From NCBI GenBank assembly GCA_963989245.1, contig OZ022353.1:28524550-28588549 (forward strand): a DNA stretch of 64,000 nucleotides. The letters run 5' to 3'. Position numbers and translations under genes: made by a program. The DNA comes from Nansenia antarctica. Its lineage: Eukaryota; Chordata; Actinopteri; Argentiniformes; Microstomatidae. The notes beneath the pieces were generated by a model. It made no database searches. It was not told the origin of the DNA and saw only the letters and a list, made by a program, of their open reading frames with translations. This document shows, piece after piece, positions 63,101-64,000 of the stretch. Numbering within the stretch: position 1 is the first letter of the stretch; every line of letters begins with the position of its first letter.

Positions 63101-64000
63101 TGTCATGGTTTCTTAGGTTTTCATTTTAGAGACATCTAGTGGACATTTTATGACATTACATTTGTTACTGCCTTTATTCAGTTTCGGTTTTGATTAGTCA
63201 CATGACGAACATTAGTCACATGACGTGAGCACACTGTTCAGACGTGATAGCTCGTGCAACAGCTAGTTGAGAGAAAAAGCTCCGGAGAATCTCTTTGTTT
63301 ACATTCTTGCCCTGGAAAAGGCTTTGCTTGTAAGTTGCCTTTTCTTTTCTTGTTTAACTACAATGTATAATGTATATGTTTATAAATACATAGCTTATAT
63401 TATTTAAGTATAACTATTTGTATTGCTATATTGATATTATATGTTGGCTACATACTGTTGATGTTGAAAGTGTAACAGTATAGTTTTGAGCATTACAGTA
63501 ATTGTACTCTTATGTTTATTTATAGTTTTACAAAATAACCAAACGACCACTCATGTTTCTGAGGGTTGAGTAAAGAACTAAACTTTACTCCAGCGTCTGA
63601 GGATTCATTTATGTGTCAGTGTGTGTTCGCTATCTGTGGAAGTTGCGCCCTGGTTACGCGCAGTGGGAACAGAATAGTAAAAAAGCAACCACTCAGCGGG
63701 CGGATCGACTCAAGGAGAGAGATCTTCAGCGCAAGCACTGCTCCCCATCATCCTTGCTCACGCCAAGCACACAGCAATATTCATGATGGAAGAGTTGAGC
63801 AATGCTGAGACAAGGTCAGTGGCCTCTAGCACATCTAGGTCTTTTAAATCAACAGCCAGTAGGGCAGCTGTCAATGCACGTGTCAAAGTGGAAGTAGCAC
63901 GCACACGTGCTGGCTATGCAAAAATGGAATCAGAGATTATGATCGAAAAAGCCCAAATGGAAGCAAAATTAAAGAACTTGCTGCATGAGAAAGAAGTGGC
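63101..64000 (+). mobile_element. BEL/Pao-type LTR retrotransposon, 5' end (runs off window)
   Basis: Starts TGTCATGGTTTCTTAGG, with the TG start usual for LTRs, at the break in the Tc1 element. About 0.5 kb of non-coding sequence follows, probably LTR and leader, then a gag-like frame from 63783. The LTR end and primer site cannot be fixed; a CTGGTTACGCGCAGTGGGAA stretch near 63650 is a candidate leader start. The rest of the element is outside the window. Confidence 0.55.
63783..64000 (+). CDS. Gag-like N terminus of BEL/Pao element (partial)
   Basis: From ATG 63783 an open frame runs to the window edge (72 codons). It reads MMEELSNAETRSVASSTSRS, then ASRAAVNARVKVEVARTRAG and an EKAQMEAKLKNLLHEKEVA helix. 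A Ser-rich start followed by an Ala/Arg/Lys-rich coiled coil is typical of the N terminus of BEL/Pao gag in fish. Gag would form the particle shell. Only the first part is visible. Confidence 0.6.
   Translation, partial: MMEELSNAETRSVASSTSRSFKSTASRAAVNARVKVEVARTRAGYAKMESEIMIEKAQMEAKLKNLLHEKEV

Overview
The window is vertebrate nuclear DNA, almost certainly from a teleost fish. Host genes have GT/AG introns, tRNA genes are vertebrate-type, long (CA)n tracts are frequent, and fish-typical transposons are abundant (hAT, Tc1/mariner, L2-like LINE, V-type SINE, BEL/Pao). I cannot name the species. There are no bacterial genes, operons or CRISPR arrays.

Layout. 1-2345 is a tRNA cluster (Gly-TCC, Glu-CTC, an intron-containing Tyr, Ala remnants). 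Part of it is duplicated with an 1151-bp offset and was later hit by a retrotransposon fragment and a SINE. 2398-2990 is a decayed HECT-like coding fragment, followed by a foldback MITE and an 8-bp-TSD hAT element (4179-5559). 6987-10911 (+) is slc2a10 (GLUT10) in five coding exons. It converges on csnk2a1 (casein kinase II alpha), twelve coding exons on the minus strand at 20216-12766. The two genes appear to share an almost palindromic poly(A) signal pair near 11274-11292.

20.9-34.0 kb is a transposon graveyard. Eight-base target duplications can be matched for seven nested or adjacent hAT elements, so their insertion history can be read directly, and a mariner-like element carrying a 201-bp triplication lies among them. 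34.5-39.2 kb holds a (CTAGTCTCTCTGTCTC)n satellite and a variant-repeat minisatellite split by a 5'-truncated L2-like LINE whose reverse transcriptase frame is still open.

43.5-44.8 kb (-) is tcf15 (paraxis, bHLH) and 51.0-53.8 kb (-) is scrt2 (scratch2 zinc-finger repressor). tcf15, scrt2 and csnk2a1 are also neighbours on human 20p13, which supports orthology; slc2a10 lies on the other arm of human chromosome 20. The rest, 53.8-64 kb, is non-coding apart from a Tc1 element expanded internally by a 37-bp minisatellite, a second Tc1 fragment, and the 5' end of a BEL/Pao-type retrotransposon running off the window.

The four host genes share no pathway: a facilitative sugar transporter, a constitutive Ser/Thr kinase and two developmental transcription factors. 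I found no convincing previously unknown gene system. The most unusual signals are the hAT nest, a triplicated splice donor in csnk2a1, the shared poly(A) site, and tandem expansions inside transposons.
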